Source of the DNA: Gemmatimonadaceae bacterium
GTDB taxonomy: Bacteria; Gemmatimonadota; Gemmatimonadetes; Gemmatimonadales; Gemmatimonadaceae
DNA: 64,000 bases
Assembly (NCBI GenBank): GCA_013697785.1
Contig: JACCWE010000101.1
Location: forward strand, 98,060-162,059
Direction of reading: 5' to 3'
The notes below the pieces were generated by a model, which made no database searches, was not told the origin of the DNA, and saw only the letters and a program-made list of their open reading frames with translations. Made by a program: the position numbers and the translations under genes. Shown piece by piece: positions 28,054-37,205 of this stretch (its first letter is position 1; the number at the start of each line of letters is the position of its first letter).

Positions 28054-29429
28054 TGGCCACTGCCAGCCCCACCGTTCTCATCGTCGACGACGAGACGGGA
28101 ATTCTCGAGACGCTCAAGATCCTCCTCAAGAACGAGGGCTTCACGCCGCACGTCGCGCTCGGCGGCAAGCAGGGGCTCGAGCAGATCGCTGCTCTGGATC
28201 CCGACATCGTGCTCTCCGACGTGCGCATGCCGAACGTGGGCGGACTCGAGATCCTCTCCGCCGCGCGCGCGAAGGATCCGTTCGTCCCGGTCATCCTGAT
28301 GACGGCGCAGGCCGATCTTCGCTCCGCGATTCAAGCCGTGAACGAGGGCGCGTACCACTACATCCAGAAGCCCTTCGTCAACGATGAGATCATCGCGATT
28401 CTGAGACGCGCGGCCGAGCATCGGCAGCTGCGCGTAGAGAATCAGTCGCTCAAGCAGGAGATCAAGCGGCAGGGGCAGAACGGCGTGAGTGCGCCGGTTG
28501 GGCGGAGCAAGCCGTGGCTCAGTGTGCTGCGTCTTGCGGAGACCGTCGCGCCGACCGACTCCATCGTGCTCATTCAGGGCGAGTCCGGAACGGGAAAGGA
28601 AGTCATCGCGCGCTATATCCACGAGCTATCGCAGCGAACCGAAGGAACGTTCAACTCGATCAACTGCGGCGCGCTCCCCGAGAGTCTGCTCGAGAGCGAG
28701 CTGTTCGGGCACATGAAGGGCTCGTTCACCGGCGCGGTGAAGGACAAGCGCGGACTCTTCGAGGCCGCCACGAAGGGAACGTTCTTCCTGGACGAGATCG
28801 GCGAGACGACGCAGGCCACGCAGGTGAAGCTCCTCCGCGTGCTGCAGCAGCGCGAGGTCATTCCCGTTGGTGGCACCGAGCCGATCGCGATCGACACGCG
28901 CATTCTCGCCGCGACCAATCGCGATCTCGAGGAGGAGATGAAGCGCGGAACGTTCCGCGAAGATCTCTTCTATCGACTCAATGTCTTTGCGCTGCATCTC
29001 CCGCCACTCCGCCAGCGCCGCGATGACGTACCGCTCCTCATCGACGCCTTCCTTCTCCGCGGCGCGCTGCAACGCGGCGAGGAGCCCAAGCACCTCTCCG
29101 ACGCAGCGCTGGATGCAATGCTCGCATATTCGTGGCCCGGCAACGTGCGCGAGCTCGAGAACGCGCTCGAGCGCGCGATGATCCTCTCGACCGGCCCGAC
29201 GGTGGAAGTCGGCGCGCTTCCCGAGCGCGTCACCGAGCGGAAGCCCGAGCCGCTAATAGCCGACCGTCCCGCGAACGCAAATCCCGCCCTCGATGTGATC
29301 GAGCGCGCGTACATCATGTGGGTGCTTCAATGCGAAGGTGGCAACAAGAGCCGCGCAGCCGACATCCTCGGCATCGATCCTTCGACGCTCTACCGGAAGC
29401 TCTCTCGTTACGGAGTCGCGGACACGTGA
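28050..29429 (+). CDS. pilR: PilR-like sigma-54 response regulator
   Basis: This 459-residue NtrC-family activator has a receiver domain with Asp57 (VLSDVRMP), the conserved Lys of YIQKPF, and an AAA+ domain with Walker A GESGTGKE (177-184) and GSFTGA (224-229), the loop that touches sigma-54. The C-terminal Fis-type helix-turn-helix is NKSRAADILGIDPSTLYRKL. It should activate sigma-54 promoters when phosphorylated by the kinase just upstream. Its stop overlaps the GTG start of the next kinase, so four signalling genes are coupled in a row. Confidence 0.88.
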   Translation: MMATASPTVLIVDDETGILETLKILLKNEGFTPHVALGGKQGLEQIAALDPDIVLSDVRMPNVGGLEILSAARAKDPFVPVILMTAQADLRSAIQAVNEGAYHYIQKPFVNDEIIAILRRAAEHRQLRVENQSLKQEIKRQGQNGVSAPVGRSKPWLSVLRLAETVAPTDSIVLIQGESGTGKEVIARYIHELSQRTEGTFNSINCGALPESLLESELFGHMKGSFTGAVKDKRGLFEAATKGTFFLDEIGETTQATQVKLLRVLQQREVIPVGGTEPIAIDTRILAATNRDLEEEMKRGTFREDLFYRLNVFALHLPPLRQRRDDVPLLIDAFLLRGALQRGEEPKHLSDAALDAMLAYSWPGNVRELENALERAMILSTGPTVEVGALPERVTERKPEPLIADRPANANPALDVIERAYIMWVLQCEGGNKSRAADILGIDPSTLYRKLSRYGVADT

Positions 29430-30802
29430 CCTACACCAGACGCCCAACCCCATCGCCCTTTCCCCCGTTGACGGGCGATACGCGCAACGCTCCGCCCGCT
29501 GACGCGTCCTCTGTTCAGCCGACCATGACTACCGCCGTAACTCCAACACCGTCACGCCCCATGGAGGGCACCAGCGCACCGGTCGAGGTGGGTCCGCTGA
29601 AGCTTCGCGCATCCCTGAAGACCGAGATGATGCTGAGCCTCGCGGTCCTGGGCACCGCTGCGCTCTCGCTGGCGGCGCTCAACGCCGTCGTCCTGGAGAC
29701 GCTGACGCTGAGCAAGGACGGCCCGATCTACCTGGCGCTGCTCATCCTCGCCGATATCCTGATCTTCGTCGCCTTCGGCGCCTACAAGATTCAGGGGCTC
29801 GTCCTCGATCCGTTGGACACCGTCGTCGAGACCACCGAGGCGATCGCCGACGGTGATCTGTCGCGCCGTGTGCCGCGGAGCGGACCAACCGAATTCTCTC
29901 GGCTCGCACGCAGCATCAACCGCATGACCGCGCGCATTCTCGAAGAACAGGCGCAGCGCACGCATCTCGAGAAGGTCGCCAGCGTCGGACGGCTCGCCGC
30001 CGGTGTGGCCCACGAGATCGGCAACCCGCTCGGCGCCATCGGCGGCTACGCCCACATTCTCCGCAAGAGCGCGACGCTCGACACCGACGCGATGGACGCC
30101 GTCGCCGGGATCGAGCGCGAGACCGCGCGGATCGATCGCATCATGCGCGGAATGCTCGAGTATGCGCGCCCGCGCCGCCGCATCACGTCGCGCATCGATC
30201 TCAATGTGACCGTGAACGAGGTCGTGCAGCTGCTGCGCGACCAGGGGACGCTGCGCGAGGTCGCACCAGAGGTCGCGCTGCAGAACGGGCTCCCGAAGCT
30301 GATCGGCGACGCGCACGAGCTCGAACAGGTGCTCGTGAATCTCATGCTCAACGCTGTCGACGCGATGCAGGGGCACGGCAAGGTGTGGATCGTGACGCAG
30401 TCGGTGGCCTTCGATGACGTCACCGGCCGCAACGGGAAGCGGAACAACGATCCCGACGGCTTCGATATAGCCCGGGAGCAGAGCGCGCGCGTGCGGGCGT
30501 GGATCAACAGCGTCGGCGAGCCCACGCAGATCCTCAAGCTCATCGTGGCGGATTCCGGACCGGGCGTGCCGATCACGGAGAGCGAGAAGATCTTCGACCC
30601 GTTCTACACCACGAAGGAGCCAGGCCGAGGCACGGGGCTCGGCCTCGCCGTCGTCTCGCGCATCGTCGAGGGACTTGGTGGCACGATCTGGGTGCGTCCC
30701 GCACGCGAGGGTGGTGCGGCGTTCATGATGTACTTCCCCGTGCCAGATGAAGCAGCCAGCTCGGAAGAGCGTCCCGCCAGCGTCGCCGCTGTTCGCCCGT
30801 GA
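29426..30802 (+). CDS. HAMP-type sensor histidine kinase (NtrB-like)
   Basis: The protein has about 458 residues. After a disordered Pro/Thr-rich N-terminus come two membrane helices with almost no periplasmic loop (MMLSLAVLGTAALSLAALN and IYLALLILADILIFVAF). A HAMP linker (LDPLDTVVETTEAIADGDLSRRV), HisKA with His196 in VAHEIGNPLGAIGG, and HATPase (DSGPGVP, GTGLGLAVV) follow. With so small an outside loop it probably senses an intracellular or membrane signal. GTG 29426 overlaps the pilR stop; ATG 29525 is an alternative. Its regulator partner starts at 30799. Confidence 0.87.
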   Translation: MTYTRRPTPSPFPPLTGDTRNAPPADASSVQPTMTTAVTPTPSRPMEGTSAPVEVGPLKLRASLKTEMMLSLAVLGTAALSLAALNAVVLETLTLSKDGPIYLALLILADILIFVAFGAYKIQGLVLDPLDTVVETTEAIADGDLSRRVPRSGPTEFSRLARSINRMTARILEEQAQRTHLEKVASVGRLAAGVAHEIGNPLGAIGGYAHILRKSATLDTDAMDAVAGIERETARIDRIMRGMLEYARPRRRITSRIDLNVTVNEVVQLLRDQGTLREVAPEVALQNGLPKLIGDAHELEQVLVNLMLNAVDAMQGHGKVWIVTQSVAFDDVTGRNGKRNNDPDGFDIAREQSARVRAWINSVGEPTQILKLIVADSGPGVPITESEKIFDPFYTTKEPGRGTGLGLAVVSRIVEGLGGTIWVRPAREGGAAFMMYFPVPDEAASSEERPASVAAVRP

Positions 30803-32148
30803 AGATTCTGGTCGTTGACGACGAGCCGGGTCTCCGTCAAACGGTTTCCCGGATTCTGGGCGCGGAAGGACACACCGTCGGCACGGCAGGCGAGGGCGAA
30901 GAAGCACTGAATAAGCTCTCCACGGAAGATGTGGACCTCGTTCTCTGCGACTTGCGCATGCCCAAGATGGACGGCCTCGAGTTCATCGAGCGCTACACGC
31001 AGGGCGGCGGTCATGCGCTCGTGATCGCGATGAGCGCGTACGGCGACTCCGACACGGCGATCGCGGCGATGCAGAAGGGCGCCTACGACTACGTCCAGAA
31101 GCCGTTCCGCGCCGAAGAGGTCGTGCTTGCGGTGCGGAAGGCGGCGGAGCGAGAGAAGCTGCGCGCGAAGGTCGAGGAGCTCGAGGATCAGCTCTCCACT
31201 ATTCGCGGCGCGGACGAGATCATCGGACATTCGGCGTCGATCAAGGCGGCGCTCGATATGGCGCGCAAGGTCGCGAGGCATCCGAGCACGGTGCTGATCA
31301 CCGGCGAGAGTGGAACGGGCAAGGAGCTCGTCGCGCGGCTCGTACACACGAGCAGCCCGCGTGCAGACAAGGCGTTCGTGGCCGTGAACTGCGGCGCGAT
31401 TCCAGAGCCCCTGCTCGAGAGCGAGCTCTTTGGGCACGTGAAGGGTGCTTTCACGAGCGCCGATCGCGACAAGATCGGTTTGTTCGAGGAAGCGAACGGT
31501 GGAACGCTCTTCCTCGACGAGATCGGCGAGCTTCCCGCGGCGCTGCAGGTGAAGCTCCTGCGCGCGCTCCAGGAGGGCGAGGTTCGCCGGGTGGGTGCGA
31601 CCACTTCGCAGCGCATCGACGCGCGCGTCGTCGCGGCGACGAATCGCGACCTCGCCGTCGACGTCGCGAGTGGGCGCTTTCGCGGCGATCTCTACTATCG
31701 CGTGAACGTCGTCACGATCAGGCTTCCGCCCCTGCGCGAGCGCGCGCAGGATGTGCCAGAGCTCGCGCTGCACTTCCTCAGGCTGTACAACGCGCGGCTG
31801 GGGCTCAAGGTCGAGTCGATCTCGCCGCCGGCGATGCGCACGCTCATGGACTACGCGTGGCCGGGCAACGTGCGCGAGCTCGAGAACGTGATCGAGCGCG
31901 CGCTCGTGCTCACGACGGGCCCGACGATCGAGCGCGAGCATCTGTCCGACATCATCGCGCCCGTCTCCGCCGCGCAGCCGGCGGTGGACGACTTCTCGGT
32001 GAAGCGGCAGACCGAGGCGCTGGAACGCACGCTCATCCGCCGTGCGCTCGAGCGGACGAACGGCAACCGGACACGCGCCGCGCAGCTGCTCGACCTGTCG
32101 CATCGGGCGCTGCTGTACAAGATCCGGGACTACGACCTGGGGAGTTGA
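30799..32148 (+). CDS. Sigma-54 response regulator with GAFTSA loop
   Basis: This 449-residue NtrC-family protein has a receiver with Asp51 (VLCDLRMP) and Lys in YVQKPF, Walker A GESGTGKE (169-176), and a Fis-type helix-turn-helix at the end (NRTRAAQLLDLSHRALLYKI). The sigma-54 contact loop reads GAFTSA (216-221) instead of GAFTGA; the key Phe-Thr pair is kept. It may still activate sigma-54 with altered efficiency. It is coupled to the upstream kinase by GTGA. The next genes (from 32221) are prepilin-like, so pilus control is plausible but unproven. Confidence 0.87.
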   Translation: MKILVVDDEPGLRQTVSRILGAEGHTVGTAGEGEEALNKLSTEDVDLVLCDLRMPKMDGLEFIERYTQGGGHALVIAMSAYGDSDTAIAAMQKGAYDYVQKPFRAEEVVLAVRKAAEREKLRAKVEELEDQLSTIRGADEIIGHSASIKAALDMARKVARHPSTVLITGESGTGKELVARLVHTSSPRADKAFVAVNCGAIPEPLLESELFGHVKGAFTSADRDKIGLFEEANGGTLFLDEIGELPAALQVKLLRALQEGEVRRVGATTSQRIDARVVAATNRDLAVDVASGRFRGDLYYRVNVVTIRLPPLRERAQDVPELALHFLRLYNARLGLKVESISPPAMRTLMDYAWPGNVRELENVIERALVLTTGPTIEREHLSDIIAPVSAAQPAVDDFSVKRQTEALERTLIRRALERTNGNRTRAAQLLDLSHRALLYKIRDYDLGS

Positions 32149-32220
32149 GCGGCGGCGCTTCAATGCGCCCCGCACCCGTTCGCTGACGCACCCTCCGCAT
32201 GCCGCCGATAGACTCGGCTC

Positions 32221-32583
32221 ATGCGAACCAACTCCCTCCGCAATCGCCCCGCCTTCACACTGTTCGAGCTCCTCGTCGCGTGCTTCGTCCTCGGCACGGG
32301 CGTGCTCGCCCTCGCATCCACCTCGGTGGCGGTGGCGCGCCTCACCGGCGACGCCGCGCGCGCGGGAGTGGCGGTCGAGCGAGGGCAGGCGCGCATGGAA
32401 GCGATGCGCGCGGGCCCGTGCGTGCCCGCCTCCGGCACCACGAGCATGGGCGGAATCACCGAGTGGTGGGGCGCGGCGCTCGCAGACGAAGGGCAGGCAC
32501 TCAGCGACAGTGTGCAGTATCCCGAAGGCGCTCGCCACGATCTCCGTACGGACGTGCTCTCGAGCAGCGCGTGGTGCCCATGA
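32221..32583 (+). CDS. PilV-like minor prepilin
   Basis: This 120-residue protein has a prepilin N-terminus: a short basic leader, then FTLFELLVACFVLGTGVLAL with Glu at +5 of the mature chain. The residue before the cleavage point is Ala11 instead of the usual Gly, which is tolerated but uncommon. Two Cys residues may form a disulphide. It heads a three-gene prepilin-like set (32221-33886) with a 4-base overlap to the next gene. It is probably a minor pilin that primes or caps the pilus. Confidence 0.75.
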   Translation: MRTNSLRNRPAFTLFELLVACFVLGTGVLALASTSVAVARLTGDAARAGVAVERGQARMEAMRAGPCVPASGTTSMGGITEWWGAALADEGQALSDSVQYPEGARHDLRTDVLSSSAWCP

Positions 32584-33440
32584 TCTGCGCCCCCCGTCGC
32601 GGCGCATCGCTGGTCGAGCTGATCGTCGTCATCACCCTCCTCGCCATCCTGGGTACCGCCACCTTAAGCATCGTCATCCACCAGGAGCGCTTCTATCGCG
32701 CCCAGTCGAGCGCGATCGGCTCGCGCGCGACGGTGCGGGATGCCGCATCGCTTTTCCAGACCGAGCTGCGAGCGCTGACCCCGGAGGACGGCGACCTCTA
32801 CGCTATAGGCTCGAGCGCCGTCGAGTATCGCGCGACGCTCGCGCAGAGCGTTGTCTGCACGATCTCGCCGTCGCGCGCGCGCATCACGATCCCCCCCGAG
32901 CATCTCGCGTCCGGCGCTCCGCTCACCTGGATCGGCACCCAGGTGGAGGCCGGCGACACTCTGCTCGTTCTCGCCACCGACTCCACCCTCGGCGATGTGT
33001 GGCAGCGGCACGTGCTCACCGCTCCACCCTCGGGCGCCGGGAGTTGCCCCACCGCAACGGGCTTTACGATGACAGCAGCGGATGCCGCCGCGGGGCTGAC
33101 CCTCGCTCTCGACTCTCCGCTCGAATCCACGATCGAGCCGGGCGCCCTCGTTCGCATCGTGCGCCGCGCGCGCTACGAGCTCTATCGCGCCTCCGACTCC
33201 CGCTGGTACCTCGGCTACCTCGACTGTCTTTCCACGCGCGCGACTCCCTGCAACATCGTGCAGCCGGTGAGCGGCCCGTACGCGTCCGGAGGAATCCACT
33301 TCGCCTACCTGGATCTCGCAGGCGCGGAGACCGCTGATCCCTTCCGCGTCGCGCGCATCGATGTGCTGGCGATCGCGGCGCGTCGCACCGCGCCCGACAC
33401 CCTCGACTCCCTCGCGACTACGATCGCGCTTCGCAATTGA
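32580..33440 (+). CDS. PilW-like minor prepilin
   Basis: This 286-residue protein has leader MICAPRRG, cleavage after Gly8, then ASLVELIVVITLLAILG with Glu at +5. The large periplasmic region is beta-rich, with Cys residues near CTISPS, SCPTATG and CLSTRATPC. Such size and position match PilW-type minor pilins. It starts within the previous stop (ATGA) and its own stop overlaps the TTG of the next gene. Confidence 0.78.
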   Translation: MICAPRRGASLVELIVVITLLAILGTATLSIVIHQERFYRAQSSAIGSRATVRDAASLFQTELRALTPEDGDLYAIGSSAVEYRATLAQSVVCTISPSRARITIPPEHLASGAPLTWIGTQVEAGDTLLVLATDSTLGDVWQRHVLTAPPSGAGSCPTATGFTMTAADAAAGLTLALDSPLESTIEPGALVRIVRRARYELYRASDSRWYLGYLDCLSTRATPCNIVQPVSGPYASGGIHFAYLDLAGAETADPFRVARIDVLAIAARRTAPDTLDSLATTIALRN

Positions 33441-33886
33441 CTCCCGCCCGCAGAAAGGGCGTCGCCCTCATGATGACGCTTGGCGCCATCGCCGTCATCG
33501 GCGCACTCATCATCGGCGTCGTCTTCTCCGCGCTCGTCGAGAGAAGGGAAGCCATGCAGCAGCTCCTCCGCGCTCGAGCGCTCGACGCAGCGGAGCTCGC
33601 GCTCGCGCAAAATCTCTCCCCCTCGATGTGGGATTCCTCATGGAGCGTGAGCCCATCACGCGGCGTGCTCGCCACTCGCTCCTATCCACTCTCCACCGCG
33701 GATGCGATCGATACCGTCCGCATCACGAAGCTCACTCCGCGCCTCTTTCTCCTCATCTCCGACGCGCGTGTCGGCCTCTCTCCGCTGGCGTTCGCGAGAC
33801 GTCGCGTGTCCATGATCGTCGTACTTGACAGCGCCCGACACCCCGTTCCCTCCCGTTTGCATTCATGGCTGGAGCTCCCGCGCTGA
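33437..33886 (+). CDS. PilX/GspK-like minor prepilin
   Basis: This 149-residue protein starts with TTG overlapping the upstream stop. Leader MTPARRKG is followed by VALMMTLGAIAVIGALIIGVVFS, a pilin-type helix without the usual Glu at +5. PilX and GspK types are known to lack it and to sit at the pilus tip. The helix is followed by an Arg/Glu-rich amphipathic stretch and a short beta-rich domain. The assignment rests on position and N-terminus. Confidence 0.65.
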   Translation: MTPARRKGVALMMTLGAIAVIGALIIGVVFSALVERREAMQQLLRARALDAAELALAQNLSPSMWDSSWSVSPSRGVLATRSYPLSTADAIDTVRITKLTPRLFLLISDARVGLSPLAFARRRVSMIVVLDSARHPVPSRLHSWLELPR

Positions 33887-34095
33887 CATTGTCGCGCCGC
33901 ACTTGCTTGCTGTCACGCAGCGCGCCGAAGTCCCCGAAATAGGGTGTTACGTTCACCGCCCCCGCTCGTGTCACAGTAGCAAAGCTTTGGTACAGCCCGG
34001 TTGACCTACGGGTATCGTACCGTGCCACAACTGCCCCACCGCATCACGTCCACGTCCAATTACGTAGTAAACCCCGCCTCTCACCGGCCTCCAAC
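33887..34095. other. Gap before pilM
   Basis: This 209-base gap is less GC-rich than its surroundings and must contain the pilM promoter. A TTGACC at 34001-34006 could be a -35 element, but no matching -10 is convincing, and no sigma-54 -24/-12 pair fits. I see no RNA gene. Confidence 0.3.
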
Positions 34096-35139
34096 ATGGC
34101 GCTCTTCGGTCGCAAGAAGACGACAATCGGACTCGATATCGGCTCCGGTCTCATCAAGGTAGCAGTCGTCGACCATGGTCGCGGCGATCCGCAGCTCGTG
34201 AAGGTCGCGATCGCACCCCTGCTCGCCGACGCGATCGTCGAAGGTGAAGTGATGGACCCGGGCATCGTCGCCGACGCGATCCGCACCGCGCTCGCCGCCG
34301 CCGGCATCAAGGGCAAGGGAGTCGTGACCGCCGTCGGCGGCCGCGACGTGATCATCAAGAAAATTCAGATCGACCGTGTGAAGGAAGCACAGGCGCGTGA
34401 GCTCATTCGCTGGGAAGCGGAGCAGCACGTCCCCTTCGACATGGAATCGGTCGAGCTCGACTTTCAGATTCTCGATCCGAACGCCGATGGTCTCGAGATG
34501 AGTGTGCTGCTCGTCGCCGCCAAGCGCGATCTGATCGAAGGCAAGCTCCGCCTGCTCACCGACGCCGAGGTCGCACCGTCGATCGTCGACGTCGACGCGT
34601 TCGCGCTCCACAACGCGTTCGAGCTCAACTACCCCGATGCGATGAACGGCGTCGTCTGCCTCGTCAACATCGGACACGAAGTCACCAACATCAACATTCT
34701 CGACGACGGCGTTCCGCTCCTCACGCGTGATATCGCGGTCGGCACGCGCCGGTTCCGCGAAGATCTGCAGCGCGAGCGCGGTCTCAGCGTCGAGGAAGCC
34801 GATGCGCTTCTGCAGGGCTACGATCGCTCGCCGCATCTGCAGGCGATCACCGAAAGTCGCGGCGAAGAGATCGCCGTCGGCATCGAGCGCGCCGCCGCGT
34901 TTCTCGCGTCGTCGTCACGCTCGGCCAGCAAGCTGAAGGCTGCATACACCTGCGGTGGTGGCTCGCGCGTTCCCGGCCTCAACGAAGCGCTGTCCGCGCG
35001 TCTTCGTCTGCCGGTCGAGCAAGCCAACCCGCTGCAGCGCTTGAGTGTACGTGACGGTGCTTTTGATTCGCTCGTCATCGACGATGTCGCACCTCTGCTC
35101 ATGCTCCCAATCGGACTGGCGCTGCGCCAGGTCGCCTGA
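34096..35139 (+). CDS. pilM: Type IV pilus assembly protein PilM
   Basis: This 347-residue actin-like cytoplasmic protein begins with ALFGRKKTTIGLDIGSGLIKVAVV, the phosphate-1 loop of the FtsA/PilM fold. Other marks are WEAEQHVPFDMESVELDFQIL and the late YTCGGGSRVPGLNEAL. PilM binds the N-terminal tail of PilN and couples the inner platform to the cytoplasmic motors. It starts the pilMNOPQ operon, with 21 bases to pilN. Confidence 0.95.
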   Translation: MALFGRKKTTIGLDIGSGLIKVAVVDHGRGDPQLVKVAIAPLLADAIVEGEVMDPGIVADAIRTALAAAGIKGKGVVTAVGGRDVIIKKIQIDRVKEAQARELIRWEAEQHVPFDMESVELDFQILDPNADGLEMSVLLVAAKRDLIEGKLRLLTDAEVAPSIVDVDAFALHNAFELNYPDAMNGVVCLVNIGHEVTNINILDDGVPLLTRDIAVGTRRFREDLQRERGLSVEEADALLQGYDRSPHLQAITESRGEEIAVGIERAAAFLASSSRSASKLKAAYTCGGGSRVPGLNEALSARLRLPVEQANPLQRLSVRDGAFDSLVIDDVAPLLMLPIGLALRQVA

Positions 35140-35160
35140 TTCCTCCCGAAGGACGCGATA

Positions 35161-35892
35161 ATGATTGAAATCAATCTTCTCCCCGGAACCGGGAAGAAGC
35201 CTCGCAACCGCGGCGGCGCCGGCATCAACTTCTCCGGTGTTGCGTCGGGACTCGCCTCGAAGGTCAACGATCCGCTCCTCCTCAGCGCTGTTGCAAGCGT
35301 TTTGGTCGCGGCGCTGGTCATCGGCGGCATGTTCTGGCACCAGCGTGCGCAATCCACTCAGGTGAACGAGTCGCTCCAGAAGGCGGAGCAGGACTCGATC
35401 AACTACTCCGGTGTCATTCGCGAACAGCGCAAAGCGCAGTCGCAGCGTGACTCCGTCGTCAGCCAGGTCAACCTGATCAAGTCGTTCGACGACAAGCGCT
35501 TCGTTTGGCCTCACATCATGGATGAGGTCAGCCGCGCCCTGCCGCCGTACACCTGGGTCACGTCAATGGTGCAGACGAACACGATCACCGCAGCTGCGCA
35601 GTCTTCGGGCCCGCCGCCGAAGGGTGGCAAAGCCGGTCCGCCGGCGGTGGATAGCACCAGCGTTCCACGAGTGCAGTTCAAGCTCGTCGGCAACACGGTC
35701 GACATTCAGGCTCTCACGCGATTCATGAAGGTGCTCGAAGCGTCGCCGTTCATTGAGAACGTCCAGCTCGAGCGCTCCTCGATCATTCTCGTCGATGGAA
35801 AGGAAGTCACGGAGTTCGCCCTCTCGGCGGCCTACCAGACGCCCGACCCGTCCTCGATCAAGACCGTTCCTGTCTCCCTCTCGGTGAGGTAA
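35161..35892 (+). CDS. pilN: Type IV pilus assembly protein PilN
   Basis: This 243-residue inner-membrane protein starts with the conserved IEINLLPG that docks on PilM. It has one membrane helix (LLLSAVASVLVAALVIGGMFW), a coiled coil, and a periplasmic ferredoxin-like domain. A Pro/Gly/Lys-rich insert lies around residues 145-165. It pairs with PilO. The stop is 3 bases before pilO. Confidence 0.93.
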   Translation: MIEINLLPGTGKKPRNRGGAGINFSGVASGLASKVNDPLLLSAVASVLVAALVIGGMFWHQRAQSTQVNESLQKAEQDSINYSGVIREQRKAQSQRDSVVSQVNLIKSFDDKRFVWPHIMDEVSRALPPYTWVTSMVQTNTITAAAQSSGPPPKGGKAGPPAVDSTSVPRVQFKLVGNTVDIQALTRFMKVLEASPFIENVQLERSSIILVDGKEVTEFALSAAYQTPDPSSIKTVPVSLSVR

Positions 35893-35895
35893 GCG

Positions 35896-36531
35896 ATGGC
35901 CAGCATTCCGAAAGGTCAGCGCGAGCAGGGACTGCTGATCCTCTGCATTGCGGCGATTCTCTCGATCGGCGCCTACTGGAATTTCGTCTACAGCAAGACG
36001 GCCGCCGACATCGACTCCCGTCAGCAGCACGCCGACGCGCTCGTGACGATGAATCAGAAGGCGAAGATGGAAGTCGCGAAGGGCAACGTGAACGAGATCC
36101 GCCGCGAGCTGGCCGAGTATCAGCAGAATCTGGTGCTGATCCGCAGCCTGGTTCCCACGGGCAACGAAGTGCCGTCGCTTCTCGAGCAGATCTCCACCGC
36201 TGCCCGCCGCGTCGGCCTCGATGTCTCCACGGTCGATCCGCAGCCCGTCGTCGAAGGCGAGAACTACGATACCTACCGCTACACGATGTCGGTCGTCGGC
36301 GGTTATCACGAGCTGGCCGAGTTCCTCGCGAACGTCGGCAATCTCACCCGAATCGTTCTTCCCGTGAACGTCGCACTCGCGCTGCCGAACAACACGGCGA
36401 CGGTGCAGGCGCACAAGAAGGAAGGCGAAGCGGCGATCGAAGCCAAGTTCCAGCTGCAGACCTTCGTCACGAAGACGCCGGTCGCGGATCCTTCATTCGA
36501 TGCACCGCGCAAGAGCGGAGTGAAGTCATGA
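35896..36531 (+). CDS. pilO: Type IV pilus assembly protein PilO
   Basis: This 211-residue protein has one membrane helix (GLLILCIAAILSIGAYWNFVY), a coiled coil and a periplasmic domain with GNEVPSLLEQISTAARRVGLDV and YHELAEFLANVGNLTRIV, both typical of PilO. It forms the PilN-PilO alignment complex. A GAGG ribosome site lies just before the ATG. The stop overlaps the pilP start. Confidence 0.94.
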   Translation: MASIPKGQREQGLLILCIAAILSIGAYWNFVYSKTAADIDSRQQHADALVTMNQKAKMEVAKGNVNEIRRELAEYQQNLVLIRSLVPTGNEVPSLLEQISTAARRVGLDVSTVDPQPVVEGENYDTYRYTMSVVGGYHELAEFLANVGNLTRIVLPVNVALALPNNTATVQAHKKEGEAAIEAKFQLQTFVTKTPVADPSFDAPRKSGVKS

Positions 36532-37205
36532 GCCAGCTTCTTCGTGGCGCGGCATGCGCGGCAGTCACCTTCGCGGTGATGTCGTCGCAGGTGAGCGCTC
36601 AGTCGTTCCCGAACATCAACAAGGCCAAGGAAGCGGCGACGCGATCCGTCGACGCGACCAACGCGCACACGGCCACGATGACGGCCGACCAGTCGCCGCA
36701 GCCAGTCGCTCAGCCGAATCCGCCGCAGAAAAGGGGCGTGATCGTCAGCTCGACCGGCTCCGTGAAGTCGAGCAGCTCCACGAGCTCGACCTCCACCGGA
36801 AAGACCGGACCGCAAACGCCCACGCCGCGTACCGGCAAGGGCGCCGCTGCACCAGCAGCGCCGGGTTCGAAGTCGGACATCTCGCTGGTTCGCGAGACGT
36901 TCAACTACACGCCCGACGGTCGTCGCGACCCGTTCTTCTCGCTGATGAGAACCGGTGAGCTTCGTCCAGCGGTCTCCGATCTCAAGCTCGTGACCGTGAT
37001 CTACGATCCCGCCGGCCGCTCAGTCGCGATCCTGCGCGATCTCACTACGAAAGAGCAGTACCGCATAAAGGTCGGGCAGACGCTCGGTCGCATGCGCGTA
37101 GCGTCGATCCAGCCCAAATCGGTGACGTTCACCGTCATCGCGATCGGTACGACCTTCCAGGAAGTGTTGGCACTCAACGATACAACGAGAGCGAGGACGC
37201 AATGA
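36528..37205 (+). CDS. pilP: Type IV pilus assembly protein PilP
   Basis: This 225-residue periplasmic protein has a Sec signal ending near VSAQS, a long Ser/Thr/Pro-rich linker (about 30-110), and the PilP domain (NYTPDGRRDPFFSLM, then VGQTLGRMRVASIQPKSVTF). Classic PilP is a lipoprotein; here no lipobox Cys is present, so it may be soluble or held by partners. It connects PilNO to the secretin PilQ. The stop overlaps pilQ. Confidence 0.88.
   Translation: MSQLLRGAACAAVTFAVMSSQVSAQSFPNINKAKEAATRSVDATNAHTATMTADQSPQPVAQPNPPQKRGVIVSSTGSVKSSSSTSSTSTGKTGPQTPTPRTGKGAAAPAAPGSKSDISLVRETFNYTPDGRRDPFFSLMRTGELRPAVSDLKLVTVIYDPAGRSVAILRDLTTKEQYRIKVGQTLGRMRVASIQPKSVTFTVIAIGTTFQEVLALNDTTRARTQ

Noticed and set aside
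34001..34030. Possible sigma-54 or sigma-70 promoter before pilM
   Set aside because: The spacing and boxes do not fit either consensus well enough to call.
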